Origin: Streptomyces sp. NBC_00335
GTDB lineage: Bacteria > Actinomycetota > Actinomycetes > Streptomycetales > Streptomycetaceae
Direction: 5' to 3'
DNA length: 64,000 nucleotides
Assembly (NCBI RefSeq): GCF_036127095.1
Contig: NZ_CP108006.1
Span: forward strand, 6,997,501-7,061,500
In this document: positions 47,288 to 57,854 of the stretch, piece after piece
Layout of the letters: every line of letters starts with the position of its first letter
How positions within the stretch are numbered: position 1 is the stretch's first letter
Notes under the pieces: generated by a model
What the model was told of the DNA's origin: nothing
Databases searched by the model: none
The model's input: only the letters and a program-made list of their open reading frames with translations
Made by a program: the position numbers and the translations under genes

Positions 47288-48472
47288 TTGAGCAGGTTGC
47301 GTTGGCTGACGGCCGGGGAATCCCACGGCCCGGCTCTGGTAGCGACGCTGGAGGGGCTTCCCGCCGGCGTCCCGGTCACCACCGAGCTGGTGGCCGACCA
47401 CCTCGCCCGGCGCCGGCTCGGCTACGGCCGCGGTGCCCGGATGAAGTTCGAGCAGGACGAGGTGACATTTCTCGGGGGTGTTCGCCACGGACTTTCCCTC
47501 GGCTCCCCGGTCGCCGTGATGGTGGGCAACAGCGAGTGGCCCAAGTGGGAAACGGTCATGTCGGCCGACCCGGTCGACCCCTCGCTCCTCAAGGACACCG
47601 GCCGCAACGCGCCGCTGACCCGGCCGCGCCCCGGCCACGCCGACCTCGCCGGCATGCAGAAGTACGGCTTCGACGAGGCCCGGCCGATCCTGGAGCGCGC
47701 CAGCGCCCGTGAGACCGCCGCCCGCGTGGCCCTCGGCGCCGTCGCCCGGTCCTTCCTCAAGGAGGTCGCGGGCATCGAGATCGTCTCCCACGTCGTGGAG
47801 CTGGCGGCCGCCAAGGCCCCGTACGGCGTCTACCCGACCCCCGCCGACGTCGAGAAGCTCGACGCCGACCCGGTGCGCTGCCTCGACGCCGACGCGTCGA
47901 AGGCGATGGTCGCGGAGATCGACCAGGCCCACAAGGACGGCGACACCCTCGGCGGCGTCGTCGAGGTCCTCGCCTACGGCGTGCCCGTCGGCCTCGGCTC
48001 GCACGTGCACTGGGACCGCCGCCTCGACGCGCGCCTCGCGGCCGCGCTCATGGGCATCCAGGCCATCAAGGGCGTGGAGGTCGGCGACGGCTTCGACCTG
48101 GCCCGCGTGCCCGGCTCGCAGGCCCACGACGAGATCGTCAACACCCCCGAGGGCATCAAGCGCACCTCCGGCCGCTCCGGCGGCACCGAGGGCGGTCTGA
48201 CCACGGGTGAGCTGCTGCGCGTACGCGCCGCGATGAAGCCGATCGCGACCGTGCCGAAGGCCCTCGCCACCGTGGACGTCGCCACCGGCGAGGCCACCGT
48301 CGCGCACCACCAGCGCTCCGACGTCTGTGCGGTGCCCGCCGCGGGCATCGTCGCCGAGGCCATGGTCGCCCTGGTGCTGGCCGACGCCGTCGTGGAGAAG
48401 TTCGGTGGCGACTCCGTCCCGGAGACCCGCCGCAACGTCCGCTCCTACCTCGACAACCTGCAGATCCGGTGA
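47288..48472 (+). CDS. aroC: Chorismate synthase
   Basis: Flavin-dependent lyase of 394 residues that makes chorismate from 5-enolpyruvylshikimate 3-phosphate. Family signatures: [12 protein letters not shown] at the N-terminus, [26 protein letters not shown], and the C-terminal [20 protein letters not shown] chose TTG 47288 since GAGGAG lies six bases upstream; an ATG at 47258 has no ribosome site. The stop overlaps aroK (GTGA). A 178-base spacer separates it from aroE. Confidence 0.96.
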   Translation: MSRLRWLTAGESHGPALVATLEGLPAGVPVTTELVADHLARRRLGYGRGARMKFEQDEVTFLGGVRHGLSLGSPVAVMVGNSEWPKWETVMSADPVDPSLLKDTGRNAPLTRPRPGHADLAGMQKYGFDEARPILERASARETAARVALGAVARSFLKEVAGIEIVSHVVELAAAKAPYGVYPTPADVEKLDADPVRCLDADASKAMVAEIDQAHKDGDTLGGVVEVLAYGVPVGLGSHVHWDRRLDARLAAALMGIQAIKGVEVGDGFDLARVPGSQAHDEIVNTPEGIKRTSGRSGGTEGGLTTGELLRVRAAMKPIATVPKALATVDVATGEATVAHHQRSDVCAVPAAGIVAEAMVALVLADAVVEKFGGDSVPETRRNVRSYLDNLQIR

Positions 48473-48999
48473 CGGGCACCAGCTCGACCGGACCCCTGGT
48501 GGTCCTCGTCGGCCCCATGGGGTCCGGCAAGTCCACCGTGGGCGAGCTGATCGCCCAGCGGCTCGGAGTCACCTACCGGGACACCGACGCCGACATCGTC
48601 GCGGCCCAGGGCCGGGAGATCTCCGACATCTTCGTGGACGCGGGCGAACCGTACTTCCGTGAGCTGGAGCGGGAAGCGGTCGCCGCGGCCATCGCCGGAC
48701 ACCAGGGCGTCCTCGCCCTCGGCGGCGGCGCCGTCCTCGACGACAAGACGCGCGAGCTGCTGACAGGGCTGCCCGTCGCCTACCTCTCGATGGACGTCGA
48801 GGAAGCCGTCAAGCGCGTGGGCCTCGGCGCCGCGCGCCCGCTGCTCGCCGTCAACCCGCGCCGCCAGTGGCGCGAAATGATGGACGCCCGGCGCCCCCTG
48901 TACACCGAAGTCGCGCGCGTCGTGGTGGCCACCGACGAGCGCACCCCCGAAGAGGTCGCCCAGGCGGTCCTCGACGCTCTGGAGTTGAAGAACGCATGA
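48469..48999 (+). CDS. aroK: Shikimate kinase
   Basis: P-loop kinase of 176 residues that phosphorylates shikimate with ATP. Walker A is GPMGSGKST (15-23); the shikimate-binding residues are seen in TDADIV (Asp), the Walker B-like region, FRELEREA and GGGAVLDD; the lid is in [10 protein letters not shown]. The GTG start overlaps aroC and the stop overlaps aroB (ATGA). Confidence 0.96.
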   Translation: MTGTSSTGPLVVLVGPMGSGKSTVGELIAQRLGVTYRDTDADIVAAQGREISDIFVDAGEPYFRELEREAVAAAIAGHQGVLALGGGAVLDDKTRELLTGLPVAYLSMDVEEAVKRVGLGAARPLLAVNPRRQWREMMDARRPLYTEVARVVVATDERTPEEVAQAVLDALELKNA

Positions 49000-50087
49000 C
49001 GGACAAGGTGACGCGGATCCAGGTCGGCGCGAGCGCCGGGCACGACGCGTACGAGGTGCGGGTCGGCCGGCAGCTGCTCGGCGAGCTGGGCTCCCTGATC
49101 GGTACGAAGGCCCAGCGGGTCGCCGTCATCCACCCCGAGGCCCTCGCCTCGACCGGTGAGGCGCTGCGGGACGACCTCGCCGCCCAGGGGTACGAGGCCG
49201 TCGCCATCCAGGTGCCGAACGCCGAGGAGGCCAAGACGGCCGAGGTGGCGGCGTACTGCTGGAAGGCGCTGGGCCAGTCCGGCTTCACCCGCAGCGACGT
49301 CATCGTCGGCGTCGGCGGGGGATCCACCACCGACCTCGCGGGCTTCGTCGCGGCCTCCTGGCTGCGCGGGGTGCGCTGGATCGCCGTCCCGACCACCATC
49401 CTGGCGATGGTGGACGCGGCCGTCGGCGGCAAGACCGGCATCAACACCGCCGAGGGCAAGAACCTCGTCGGCGCCTTCCACCCGCCGGCCGGCGTGCTCT
49501 GCGACCTGGCGGCGCTGGAATCGCTGCCGGTCAACGACTACGTCAGCGGTCTCGCCGAGATCATCAAGGCCGGATTCATCTCCGACCCGGTGATCCTCGA
49601 CCTGATCGAGGCGGACCCCGAGGCGGCGCGCACGCCGGCGGGCCCCCACACGGCCGAGCTGATCTGCCGCTCCATCCAGGTCAAGGCCGACGTGGTCTCC
49701 AGCGACCTCAAGGAGGCGGGCCTGCGGGAGATCCTCAACTACGGGCACACCCTCGCGCACGCCATCGAGAAGAACGAGCGCTACAAGTGGCGCCACGGCG
49801 CCGCCGTCTCGGTCGGCATGGTCTTCGCCGCCGAACTCGGCCGGCTCGCGGGCCGGCTCGACGACGCGACGGCCGACCGGCACAAGGCCGTCCTGGCCTC
49901 GGTGGGTCTGCCGCTGACCTACCGCGGCGACCAGTGGCCCAAGCTGCTGGAGACCATGAAGCTCGACAAGAAGTCCCGGGGCGACCTGCTGCGCTTCATC
50001 GTCCTGGACGGGCTGGCGAAGCCGACCGTCCTGGAGGGCCCCGACCCGGCCGTCCTCGTGGCAGCATTCGGCGAGGTCACGGCCTGA
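48996..50087 (+). CDS. aroB: 3-Dehydroquinate synthase
   Basis: NAD- and metal-dependent enzyme of 363 residues that closes the ring in the second shikimate step. Key motifs: [47 protein letters not shown], and the metal-ligand [11 protein letters not shown] and [11 protein letters not shown]. Its ATG overlaps the aroK stop. Together with aroC and aroK it forms a tight translationally coupled unit. Confidence 0.96.
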   Translation: MTDKVTRIQVGASAGHDAYEVRVGRQLLGELGSLIGTKAQRVAVIHPEALASTGEALRDDLAAQGYEAVAIQVPNAEEAKTAEVAAYCWKALGQSGFTRSDVIVGVGGGSTTDLAGFVAASWLRGVRWIAVPTTILAMVDAAVGGKTGINTAEGKNLVGAFHPPAGVLCDLAALESLPVNDYVSGLAEIIKAGFISDPVILDLIEADPEAARTPAGPHTAELICRSIQVKADVVSSDLKEAGLREILNYGHTLAHAIEKNERYKWRHGAAVSVGMVFAAELGRLAGRLDDATADRHKAVLASVGLPLTYRGDQWPKLLETMKLDKKSRGDLLRFIVLDGLAKPTVLEGPDPAVLVAAFGEVTA

Positions 50088-50242
50088 GTCCACCAGGGCC
50101 GGTACGAACCTGCCCGAACCGGAGCGAAGTGTTCTGTGCCGGTGGGGGCAGTGCCGTCTCACGACCGCGTGACCCGGTGAGCCTCCGGGGTCATATAACG
50201 TTCTCGTATCAGTCGTGGTGGAACGAGACGGAGTGGCAGCGG

Positions 50243-51001
50243 ATGCAGCAGGGAGTGGGAGGCGGGGGCTGGGAGCCGCCGGGGAGTCAGCACCCGGCGG
50301 CGCCCCCGCATCCGCCCGTACCGCCGGTGGCCGGCTGGCCCGCGCCTCCCGTGCCCTCCGGGCACGCCGCGCCCCTGGCCTCGCCGGGCCCGCCGGACGG
50401 CTTCACCGGGCACGTCCCGCTCCCGCCCGTGGCCCCCGGCACCGGCGGCGCCACCCTCGCGGTGCTGCTGATCGGCCCCGCGGGCGCCGGCAAGACCACG
50501 GTGGCCCGGCACTGGGCCGGCACCCGGCCCGTCCCGACCGCGCACATCAGCCTGGACGACGTACGGGAATGGGTCTGTTCGGGCTTCGCGGATCCGCAGG
50601 CCGGCTGGAACGACCACTCCGAGGCGCAGTACCGCCTCGCCCGCCGCACCTGCGGCTTCGCCGCCCGGAACTTCCTGGCCAACGGGATCTCCTGCATCCT
50701 CGACGACGCCGTGTTCCCCGACCGGCCGGTCGTGGGCCTCGGCGGGTGGAAGCGGCACGTCGGGCCCGCTCTGCTGCCGGTCGTCCTGCTGCCCGGCCTG
50801 GAGATCGTCCTGGAGCGCAACGCCGCCCGCTCCGGAAACCGGCGGCTCTCCGACGAGGAGGTCGCACGGATCCACGGCCGGATGGCCGGCTGGTACGGAT
50901 CGGGGCTGCCGATCATCGACAACTCCCACCTGGACGTCGAGGGCACCGCCCGCGCCCTGGACGAGACCCTGGCCCGCGCCATCTCCCAGCCGGCCTACTG
51001 A
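50243..51001 (+). CDS. P-loop ATP-binding protein with a proline-rich N-terminus
   Basis: Protein of 252 residues. Residues 1-66 are a Pro/Gly/Ala-rich, apparently disordered tail (PPHPPVPPV, PPVPSG). The rest is a small P-loop kinase-like domain: Walker A GPAGAGKTT (78-86), then LDDVREW, an Asn/Asp pair in NGISCILDDAVF, a lid-like KRHVGP, and IVLERNAARSGNRRLSDEEV. This resembles the AAA_33/zeta-toxin-like kinase group that phosphorylates small molecules; the substrate is unknown. ATG 50243 is chosen; a GTG at 50177 in frame is possible. Lies between aroB and the M24 gene. Confidence 0.78.
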   Translation: MQQGVGGGGWEPPGSQHPAAPPHPPVPPVAGWPAPPVPSGHAAPLASPGPPDGFTGHVPLPPVAPGTGGATLAVLLIGPAGAGKTTVARHWAGTRPVPTAHISLDDVREWVCSGFADPQAGWNDHSEAQYRLARRTCGFAARNFLANGISCILDDAVFPDRPVVGLGGWKRHVGPALLPVVLLPGLEIVLERNAARSGNRRLSDEEVARIHGRMAGWYGSGLPIIDNSHLDVEGTARALDETLARAISQPAY

Positions 51002-51132
51002 ACCGGCCTTCTGGACCTGCCTGCTGGACCGGCCTGCTGACCGGCCCGTCGTATCCCTGCCCGCGGCGCCCGCCGTGCCCGGCCCGGCCCCCGTACGGCC
51101 GCGCTCACCAGGCCGGATGCGCGCAGCACTCG

Positions 51133-51138
51133 TAGGCT
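51133..51138 (+). promoter_or_regulatory. Possible -10 box of the M24-family gene (leaderless)
   Basis: TAGGCT ends seven bases before ATG 51146. No ribosome site is present. Confidence 0.45.
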
Positions 51139-51145
51139 CGGAAAC

Positions 51146-52255
51146 ATGTCAGACGTGTACGCGGCCCGCCGGGGCCTGCTTCGCGACCGCTGTGCGGCCG
51201 CCGGAAACGCCGCCGCACTCATCACGCGTCCGGCGAACGTCCGTTACCTCTCCGGGGCGTCGCCGCTGGGCGCCGTCCTGCTGCTCGGTCCGGGCGGCGA
51301 GGACATGTTGTTCTGCGCCGGGCAGCCCACCGGGGAGGCCGACGAGGGACGGCTCGACGAGAACCTGCGGCTCTCCGTGCTGGCCGGCCCCGGAGCGGAT
51401 CCCGCCGTCGCGGCGGCCGACGCGGCCTTCGCGGCCCGCGCCGAATCCCTGGCCGTCGAGGAGCACCACCTCACCGTCGGCCGGCACCGGGCCCTCGGCT
51501 CGGTGGCGCCCGGGCTGCGCCTGGCCGATCTGGGGACCGCGGTGGAACAGCAGCGCCTCGTCAAGGACGAGGAGGAGATCGCCTGCCTGCGGATCGCCGC
51601 CGAGATCGCCGACCAGGCCCTCGGGGAGCTGCTGGAATCGATCCTGGTGGGCCGCACCGAACGGCACCTCGCGCTGGAGCTGGAACGCCGCCTGGTGGAC
51701 CACGGGGCGGACGGCCCCGCCTTCCCGACCTCCGTCGGCACCGGCCCGCACTCCGGCCGCTCCAGGCACCGGCCCTCCGACCGCAGGGTCGAGGAGGGTG
51801 ATTTCCTCTCCGTCTGCCTCGGCGCGAACTACCGGGGCTACCGCTGCGAGATCGGCCGCACCTTCGTGATCGGCACGACCCCCGCCGACTGGCAGATCGA
51901 GCTCTACGAGCTGGTGTTCGCCGCCCAGCGGGCGGGCCGGGAGGCCCTGCTGCCCGGGGCCGCGTACCGCGATGTGGATCACGCGGCCCGCTCCGTACTC
52001 GACTCCGCAGGTCACGGCGAGGCCCTCGCGGCGTGGACCGGACACGGTGTCGGTCTCGAAATCGACGAGGACCCGCAGCTTGCACCTACGGCCATGGGTA
52101 AACTGGACGCTTGCGTGCCGGTCACCGTCGAGCCGGGGGTTCACCTCCCTGGCCGGGGCGGCGTCCGGATCGATGACACGCTCGTCGTACGCCCCGAGGC
52201 GGACGGCGGTCCCGAGCTACTCACCATTACGACCAAGGAGCTGCTCGCGCTCTAG
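51146..52255 (+). CDS. Peptidase M24 (Xaa-Pro dipeptidase)-fold protein with altered metal ligands
   Basis: Protein of 369 residues with the creatinase N-terminal domain (1-130, [14 protein letters not shown]) and the pita-bread C-terminal domain. Active relatives bind two metals through Asp, Asp, His, Glu, Glu. Here the first Asp position is Cys224 (SVCLGANY), the second is Glu235 (CEIGRT), His300 (TGHGVG) and Glu329 (VEPGV) remain, and the last Glu is Asp343 (RIDDT). It may be inactive or use different chemistry. It stands directly upstream of efp, as pepQ-type genes often do. Leaderless start ATG 51146 is likely. Confidence 0.85.
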   Translation: MSDVYAARRGLLRDRCAAAGNAAALITRPANVRYLSGASPLGAVLLLGPGGEDMLFCAGQPTGEADEGRLDENLRLSVLAGPGADPAVAAADAAFAARAESLAVEEHHLTVGRHRALGSVAPGLRLADLGTAVEQQRLVKDEEEIACLRIAAEIADQALGELLESILVGRTERHLALELERRLVDHGADGPAFPTSVGTGPHSGRSRHRPSDRRVEEGDFLSVCLGANYRGYRCEIGRTFVIGTTPADWQIELYELVFAAQRAGREALLPGAAYRDVDHAARSVLDSAGHGEALAAWTGHGVGLEIDEDPQLAPTAMGKLDACVPVTVEPGVHLPGRGGVRIDDTLVVRPEADGGPELLTITTKELLAL

Positions 52256-52314
52256 CCCGCGTCGCCGGGCTGTGCGCGCACCCGTGGTCCTCCAGTGCAG
52301 GAGATTCCCAAACC

Positions 52315-52881
52315 GTGGCTTCCACGAACGACCTCAAGAACGGCATGGTGCTCAAGCTCGACGGTGGCCAGCTCTGGTCCGTCGTCGAGTTCCAGCACGT
52401 CAAGCCCGGCAAGGGCCCGGCCTTCGTGCGCACCAAGCTGAAGAGCGTCATGTCCGGCAAGGTCGTCGACAAGACGTTCAACGCCGGCACCAAGGTCGAG
52501 ACGGCCACCATCGACCGCCGCGACATGCAGTTCTCCTACATGGACGGCGAGTACTTTGTGTTCATGGACATGGAGGACTTCGACCAGCTGATGGTCGACA
52601 AGAAGGCCGTCGGCGACGCCGCCAACTTCCTGATCGAGGGCTTCACCGCCTCCGTGGCCCGCCACGAGGGCGAGGTGCTCTACGTCGAGCTCCCGGCCGC
52701 CGTCGAGCTGACCATCGAGCACACCGACCCGGGCGTCCAGGGCGACCGCTCCACCGGTGGCACCAAGCCGGCGACGCTGGAGACGGGCCACGAGATCCAG
52801 GTCCCGCTCTTCATCAACACCGGCGAGAAGATCAAGGTCGACACCCGCACCAGCGACTACCTCGGCCGGGTGAACAGCTAA
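52315..52881 (+). CDS. efp: Elongation factor P
   Basis: Protein of 188 residues that rescues ribosomes stalled on consecutive prolines. Three beta-barrel domains of normal length are present (KOW-like 1-65, OB 66-130, C-terminal to 188). The tip loop that reaches the peptidyl-transferase centre reads PGKGP at 31-35 (Lys33), the symmetrical form reported for actinobacteria that works without the usual lysine or arginine modification. GTG 52315 has AGGAGA upstream. nusB follows after two bases. Confidence 0.97.
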   Translation: MASTNDLKNGMVLKLDGGQLWSVVEFQHVKPGKGPAFVRTKLKSVMSGKVVDKTFNAGTKVETATIDRRDMQFSYMDGEYFVFMDMEDFDQLMVDKKAVGDAANFLIEGFTASVARHEGEVLYVELPAAVELTIEHTDPGVQGDRSTGGTKPATLETGHEIQVPLFINTGEKIKVDTRTSDYLGRVNS

Positions 52882-52883
52882 CC

Positions 52884-53321
52884 GTGGCTGCCCGGAGCAA
52901 CGCGCGCAAGCGCGCTTTCCAGATCCTGTTCGAGGCCGACCAGCGCGGGGTCTCCGTGCGCGAGGTCCTCGCGGACTGGGTCCGCCACTCGCGGTCGGAC
53001 ACCGACCGCCAGCCCGCGGTGAACGAGTTCACCATGGAACTCGTCGAGGGGTACGCCGACAAGGTGGACCGCATCGACGATCTGATCGCCACCTACGCCG
53101 TGGACTGGGACCTCGACCGCATGCCGGTCGTGGACCGGAACATCGTGCGTCTCGGTGCCTACGAGCTGATCTGGGTCGACGGAACCCCGGACGCCGTGGC
53201 CATCGACGAGGCCGTCCAGCTGGCCAAGGAGTTCTCCACGGACGAGTCGCCCTCGTTCGTGAACGGACTGCTCGGCCGCTTCAAGGACCTCAAGCCGAAG
53301 CTGCGTCGCAGCGAGAGCTGA
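52884..53321 (+). CDS. nusB: Transcription antitermination protein NusB
   Basis: All-helical RNA-binding protein of 145 residues that joins NusE (S10) at boxA during rRNA transcription antitermination. The N-terminal RSNARKRAFQILFEADQRG is the typical Arg-rich start and the C-terminal VNGLLGRFKDL matches the family. GTG 52884 lies two bases after efp. A strong terminator follows. Confidence 0.96.
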   Translation: MAARSNARKRAFQILFEADQRGVSVREVLADWVRHSRSDTDRQPAVNEFTMELVEGYADKVDRIDDLIATYAVDWDLDRMPVVDRNIVRLGAYELIWVDGTPDAVAIDEAVQLAKEFSTDESPSFVNGLLGRFKDLKPKLRRSES

Positions 53322-53345
53322 CCGGCGCCGCCGGTACGGCGTGAA

Positions 53346-53383
53346 CGGAGGGCCCGCAGCGCACGCGCGCTGCGGGCCCTCCG
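53346..53383 (+). terminator. Terminator after nusB
   Basis: Perfect 17-base-pair stem, arms 53346-53362 and 53367-53383, loop ACGC, 24 bases after the nusB stop. Confidence 0.8.
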
Positions 53384-53452
53384 TCGTCTGCCCGGACTCG
53401 TGGCCGTGACGGCGCCGGAGCTGCCTCGGCGGCCCGGCCGCGGGCATGAAAA

Positions 53453-53496
53453 ACCGGTGGGTGCCGGGAGCCTGTCGGCTCCCGGCACCCACCGGT
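53453..53496 (-). terminator. Intrinsic terminator of bldD
   Basis: Perfect 20-base-pair stem, arms 53453-53472 and 53477-53496, loop TGTC. Read on the bldD strand it is followed by TTTTT, so it is a textbook terminator about 27 bases after the bldD stop. It may also catch read-through from nusB. Confidence 0.9.
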
Positions 53497-53522
53497 AAAC
53501 GTTTCTGCTGAGGCCTGGGGGA

Positions 53523-54023
53523 CTAGATGTCCTCGTGCGCCACCGCGCGACGCGCGTCCGCGTCCAGCACGCCCCAGCTGATCAGCTGCTCGGTCAGGAC
53601 CGAGGGCGACTGGTCGTAGATGACGGCGAGGGTGCGCAGGTCGTCCTGGCGGATCGAGAGCACCTTGCCGTTGTAGTCGCCGCGCTGGCTCTGGATGGTC
53701 GCCGCGTAACGCTGCAGCGGGCCGGCCTTCTCGGCGGGTACGTGGGCCAGGCGCTCCAGGTCCAGGCGCAGCTTCGGCGGCGGCTCGGCCGCTCCGCCGG
53801 GGGTCGTACCCGGCAGCAGTTCCTGCACCGGAACCCCGTAGAAGTCCGCCAGCTCGGCAAGACGCTGGACGGTCACGGCGCGGTCTCCGCGCTCGTAAGA
53901 ACCGACCACCACGGCCTTCCACCGGCCCTGGGACTTCTCCTCGACACCATGGAGGGAAAGGCCCTGCTGGGTGCGGATGGCGCGGAGCTTGGCCCCGAGC
54001 TGTTTGGCGTATTCGCTGGACAT
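53523..54023 (-). CDS. bldD: Developmental regulator BldD
   Basis: Master repressor of Streptomyces sporulation genes during vegetative growth, 166 residues. The N-terminal helix-turn-helix (AKLRAIRTQQGLSLHGVEEKS, about 12-32 onward) binds DNA; the C-terminal domain binds tetrameric cyclic di-GMP through RGD (Arg114, Asp116) and RQDD (Arg125, Asp128), both intact. It is nearly identical to the S. coelicolor protein as I recall it. ATG 54023 has GGGAG upstream. It has its own promoter with an overlapping operator and a strong terminator. Divergent from pyrR. Confidence 0.98.
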   Translation of the reverse strand: MSSEYAKQLGAKLRAIRTQQGLSLHGVEEKSQGRWKAVVVGSYERGDRAVTVQRLAELADFYGVPVQELLPGTTPGGAAEPPPKLRLDLERLAHVPAEKAGPLQRYAATIQSQRGDYNGKVLSIRQDDLRTLAVIYDQSPSVLTEQLISWGVLDADARRAVAHEDI

Positions 54024-54077
54024 AACGCTCCCGGACGCTGTGACGACATGACCACGTGCGGCTCCGCCGCGCGGCTG

Positions 54078-54120
54078 GTAACTCACTGTGAGGTTACGCA
54101 GCGTTACTTGGATGCGTCAA
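54078..54120 (-). promoter_or_regulatory. bldD promoter with overlapping BldD operator
   Basis: On the minus strand TTGACG (54115-54120) and TAACCT (54091-54096) are 18 bases apart. The imperfect palindrome GTAACTCACTGTGAGGTTAC at 54078-54097 covers the -10 and the expected start site. It contains the TCAC/GTGA halves known from BldD targets, and BldD is known to repress its own gene. Confidence 0.85.
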
Positions 54121-54219
54121 GCCGAATGGTCTCCAACGCCCACTTAAGAGGGGTCCTGGTCTGCCCCGATGTCCGGTCGCGGGGATCCCCCTGGTACCTT
54201 GGAACGCGTAGATCCGACG

Positions 54220-54860
<641 letters not shown>

Positions 54861-54994
54861 CCCCTCGCCGACGGCCGGACCCCTCGGGTCCGCGCCGCAG
54901 GCTGCCCTGCCCGCACCCCCAGCCAGCCCGTCTGCCCTCCCCACGGCCTTGAATCCACCACGGCTTTGACCTCACCGACTTACGGAGCACCCGG

Positions 54995-55984
54995 ATGAAG
55001 CGCCACCTCATCTCGGCCGCCGATCTCACGCGCGACGACGCCGTCCTGATCCTCGACACCGCCGAGGAGATGGCCCGTGTCGCGGACCGGCCGATCAAGA
55101 AGCTGCCCACCCTGCGCGGCCGCACGATCTGCAACCTCTTCTTCGAGGACTCGACCCGGACCCGGATCTCCTTCGAGGCCGCCGAGAAGCGCCTCTCCGC
55201 CGACGTCATTAACTTCGCGGCCAAGGGCTCCAGCGTCTCCAAGGGCGAGTCCCTCAAGGACACCGCCCAGACCCTGGAGGCCATGGGCGTCGACGCGGTC
55301 GTCATCCGCCACCACGCCTCCGGCGCCCCCTACCGCCTCGCCACCTCCGGCTGGATCGACGCCCCGGTGATCAACGCCGGCGACGGCACCCACGAGCACC
55401 CCACCCAGGCCCTGCTCGACGCCTTCACCATGCGCCGCCGCCTCGTCGGCAAGGACGCCGGGCTCGGCAAGGACCTGAACGGCCGCCGGATCACGATCGT
55501 CGGGGACGTCCTGCACAGCCGGGTCGCCCGCTCCAACGTCCAGCTGCTCCACACCCTCGGCGCCGAGGTCACCCTGGTGGCCCCGCCCACCCTGGTCCCG
55601 GTCGGCGTCGAGGCCTGGCCGTGCGAGATCTCGTACAGCCTGGACGAGGTGCTGCCGAAGTCCGACGCCGTGATGATGCTGCGCGTGCAGCGCGAGCGCA
55701 TGAACGCCGCCTTCTTCCCGACCGAGCGCGAGTACTCCCGCCGCTACGGCCTGGACGGCGCCCGCATGGCGCGGATGCCCGAGCACGCCATCGTGATGCA
55801 CCCCGGCCCGATGGTCCGCGGCATGGAGATCACCGCCGAGGTCGCCGACTCGGAGCGCTGCACGGTCATCGAGCAGGTCACCAACGGCGTCTCGATCCGC
55901 ATGGCCGTCCTGTACCTGCTGCTCGGAGGCTCCGAGCCCGCCGTCACCACCACCAGCACGCCCCGCACCGAGGAGAGCAAGTAA
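54995..55984 (+). CDS. pyrB: Aspartate carbamoyltransferase catalytic subunit
   Basis: Enzyme of 329 residues that joins carbamoyl phosphate and aspartate. Motif FFEDSTRTR includes the carbamoyl-phosphate loop (Ser-Thr-Arg-Thr-Arg, 53-57); Lys83 (SVSKGES) reaches the active site of the neighbouring subunit; [10 protein letters not shown] and MHPGPMVRG complete the site. The C-terminal Ser/Thr-rich tail is longer than in E. coli. There is no pyrI regulatory subunit here. A 134-base spacer separates it from pyrR. Confidence 0.96.
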   Translation: MKRHLISAADLTRDDAVLILDTAEEMARVADRPIKKLPTLRGRTICNLFFEDSTRTRISFEAAEKRLSADVINFAAKGSSVSKGESLKDTAQTLEAMGVDAVVIRHHASGAPYRLATSGWIDAPVINAGDGTHEHPTQALLDAFTMRRRLVGKDAGLGKDLNGRRITIVGDVLHSRVARSNVQLLHTLGAEVTLVAPPTLVPVGVEAWPCEISYSLDEVLPKSDAVMMLRVQRERMNAAFFPTEREYSRRYGLDGARMARMPEHAIVMHPGPMVRGMEITAEVADSERCTVIEQVTNGVSIRMAVLYLLLGGSEPAVTTTSTPRTEESK

Positions 55985-55986
55985 AG

Positions 55987-57273
55987 ATGAGCAAGATCCT
56001 TATCCGTGGCGCGAAGGTACTCGGTGGCGACGTCCAGGACGTCCTGATCGACGGCGAGACGATCGCCGCCGTGGGCACCGATCTCGACGCCGGCGACGCG
56101 ACCGTCATCGAGGCCTCGGGCCAGGTCCTCCTCCCCGGCCTCGTCGACCTCCACACCCACCTGCGCGAGCCCGGCCGCGAGGACTCCGAGACCGTCCTCA
56201 CCGGCACCCGCGCCGCCGCCTCCGGCGGCTACACCGCCGTCTTCGCCATGGCCAACACCTTCCCCGTCGCCGACACCGCCGGCGTCGTCGAGCAGGTGTG
56301 GCGCCTGGGCAAGGAGTCCGGCTACTGCGACGTACAGCCCATCGGCGCCGTCACCGTCGGCCTGGAGGGCAAGCAGCTCTCCGAGCTGGGCGCCATGCAC
56401 GAGTCCGCCGCCCGCGTCACCGTCTTCTCCGACGACGGCAAGTGCGTGGACGACGCGGTCATCATGCGCCGCGCCCTGGAGTACGTGAAGGCCTTCGGCG
56501 GCGTCGTCGCCCAGCACGCCCAGGAGCCCCGCCTCACCGAGGGCGCCCAGATGAACGAGGGCATCGTCTCCGCCGAGCTCGGCCTCGGCGGCTGGCCGGC
56601 CGTCGCCGAGGAATCGGTCATCGCCCGCGACGTCCTGCTCGCCGAGCACGTCGGCTCCCGCGTCCACATCTGCCACCTCTCCACCGCCGGCTCCGTCGAG
56701 ATCATCCGCTGGGCCAAGTCCCGCGGCATCGACGTCACCGCCGAGGTCACCCCGCACCACCTGCTCCTCACCGACGAGCTCGTGCGCTCGTACAACCCGG
56801 TCTACAAGGTCAACCCGCCGCTGCGCACCGAGGCCGACGTCCTGGCCCTGCGCGAGGCGCTCGCCGACGGCACGATCGACATCGTCGCCACCGACCACGC
56901 CCCGCACCCGCACGAGGACAAGGACTGCGAGTGGGCCGCCGCCGCCATGGGCATGGTGGGCCTGGAGACCGCGCTCTCCGTCGTCCAGCAGACGATGGTG
57001 GAGACCGGACTGCTCGACTGGGCGGGCGTCGCCGAGCGGATGTCCTTCGCCCCGGCGCGCATCGGCAGCCTTCCGAACCACGGACGCCCCGTCTCGGCAG
57101 GTGAACCCGCGAACCTGACCTTGGTCGATACCTCGTACCGTGGTGTCGTGGACCCCGCACACTTCGCCTCCCGCAGCCGCAACACGCCTTACGAGGGCCG
57201 TGAGCTGCCGGGGCGCGTCACTCACACCTTCCTGCGGGGCCGGGCAACGGTCGTGGACGGGACGCTGGCGTGA
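55987..57273 (+). CDS. pyrC: Dihydroorotase (class I)
   Basis: Zinc amidohydrolase of 428 residues that cyclises carbamoyl aspartate. Metal site [10 protein letters not shown] (His56, His58); later CHLS, TPHHL and [11 protein letters not shown] supply further ligands. The start ATG 55987 is two bases after the pyrB stop, and its stop overlaps the next gene (GTGA). Confidence 0.96.
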   Translation: MSKILIRGAKVLGGDVQDVLIDGETIAAVGTDLDAGDATVIEASGQVLLPGLVDLHTHLREPGREDSETVLTGTRAAASGGYTAVFAMANTFPVADTAGVVEQVWRLGKESGYCDVQPIGAVTVGLEGKQLSELGAMHESAARVTVFSDDGKCVDDAVIMRRALEYVKAFGGVVAQHAQEPRLTEGAQMNEGIVSAELGLGGWPAVAEESVIARDVLLAEHVGSRVHICHLSTAGSVEIIRWAKSRGIDVTAEVTPHHLLLTDELVRSYNPVYKVNPPLRTEADVLALREALADGTIDIVATDHAPHPHEDKDCEWAAAAMGMVGLETALSVVQQTMVETGLLDWAGVAERMSFAPARIGSLPNHGRPVSAGEPANLTLVDTSYRGVVDPAHFASRSRNTPYEGRELPGRVTHTFLRGRATVVDGTLA

Positions 57274-57854
57274 CACCTGCAGTAATCCAACTGGCCGCCG
57301 AGGCCGCCGAGCGACAGTCGGCGGAGGTGACGGACTGGGGCGCCCGCATCGCGTGGGTGATCGGTCTGCTCGTCTTCATCGCCTTCGTGTACTGGCTGAT
57401 GCGGCAGGGCTGGAAATGGCGCGGCACCCTGCAGAGCGATCTGCCGGAGCTGCCCGCCGCCCCCGGCGGCCTCCCCGAGCACCGGCTGGCCCTGACCGGC
57501 CGGTACCACGGGTCCACCACCGCCGGGCAGTGGCTCGACCGGATCGTCGCCCACGGACTGGGCGTCCGCAGCCGGGTCGAGCTCGCGCTCACCGACGCGG
57601 GCCTCGACGTGGTCCGTCCGGGTGCCACCGACTTCTTCGTACCGGCCGCGCAGCTGCGCGGCGCCCGCCTCGACAAGGGAATCGCGGGCAAGGTACTCAC
57701 CGAGGGCGGTCTCCTCGTCGTCACATGGGCGCACGGCGACAGGCTGATCGACTCCGGATTCCGCTCCGACCGCGCGGCCGAACACGCCGCATGGGTCGAA
57801 GCGATCAACGACATGAACCACTCAATCACCACGACGGAAGGCGCCGAACGATGA
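57270..57854 (+). CDS. Conserved membrane protein between pyrC and carA
   Basis: Protein of 194 residues with one helix at about 25-45 ([19 protein letters not shown]) and a soluble C-terminal domain of about 120 residues with alternating beta-like segments ([30 protein letters not shown]), resembling a PH-like domain. It overlaps both pyrC and carA by four bases, and the same position is occupied by Rv1382 in M. tuberculosis. Function is unknown; its fixed place suggests a link to pyrimidine or carbamoyl-phosphate metabolism, or only historical linkage. Confidence 0.85.
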   Translation: MTPAVIQLAAEAAERQSAEVTDWGARIAWVIGLLVFIAFVYWLMRQGWKWRGTLQSDLPELPAAPGGLPEHRLALTGRYHGSTTAGQWLDRIVAHGLGVRSRVELALTDAGLDVVRPGATDFFVPAAQLRGARLDKGIAGKVLTEGGLLVVTWAHGDRLIDSGFRSDRAAEHAAWVEAINDMNHSITTTEGAER

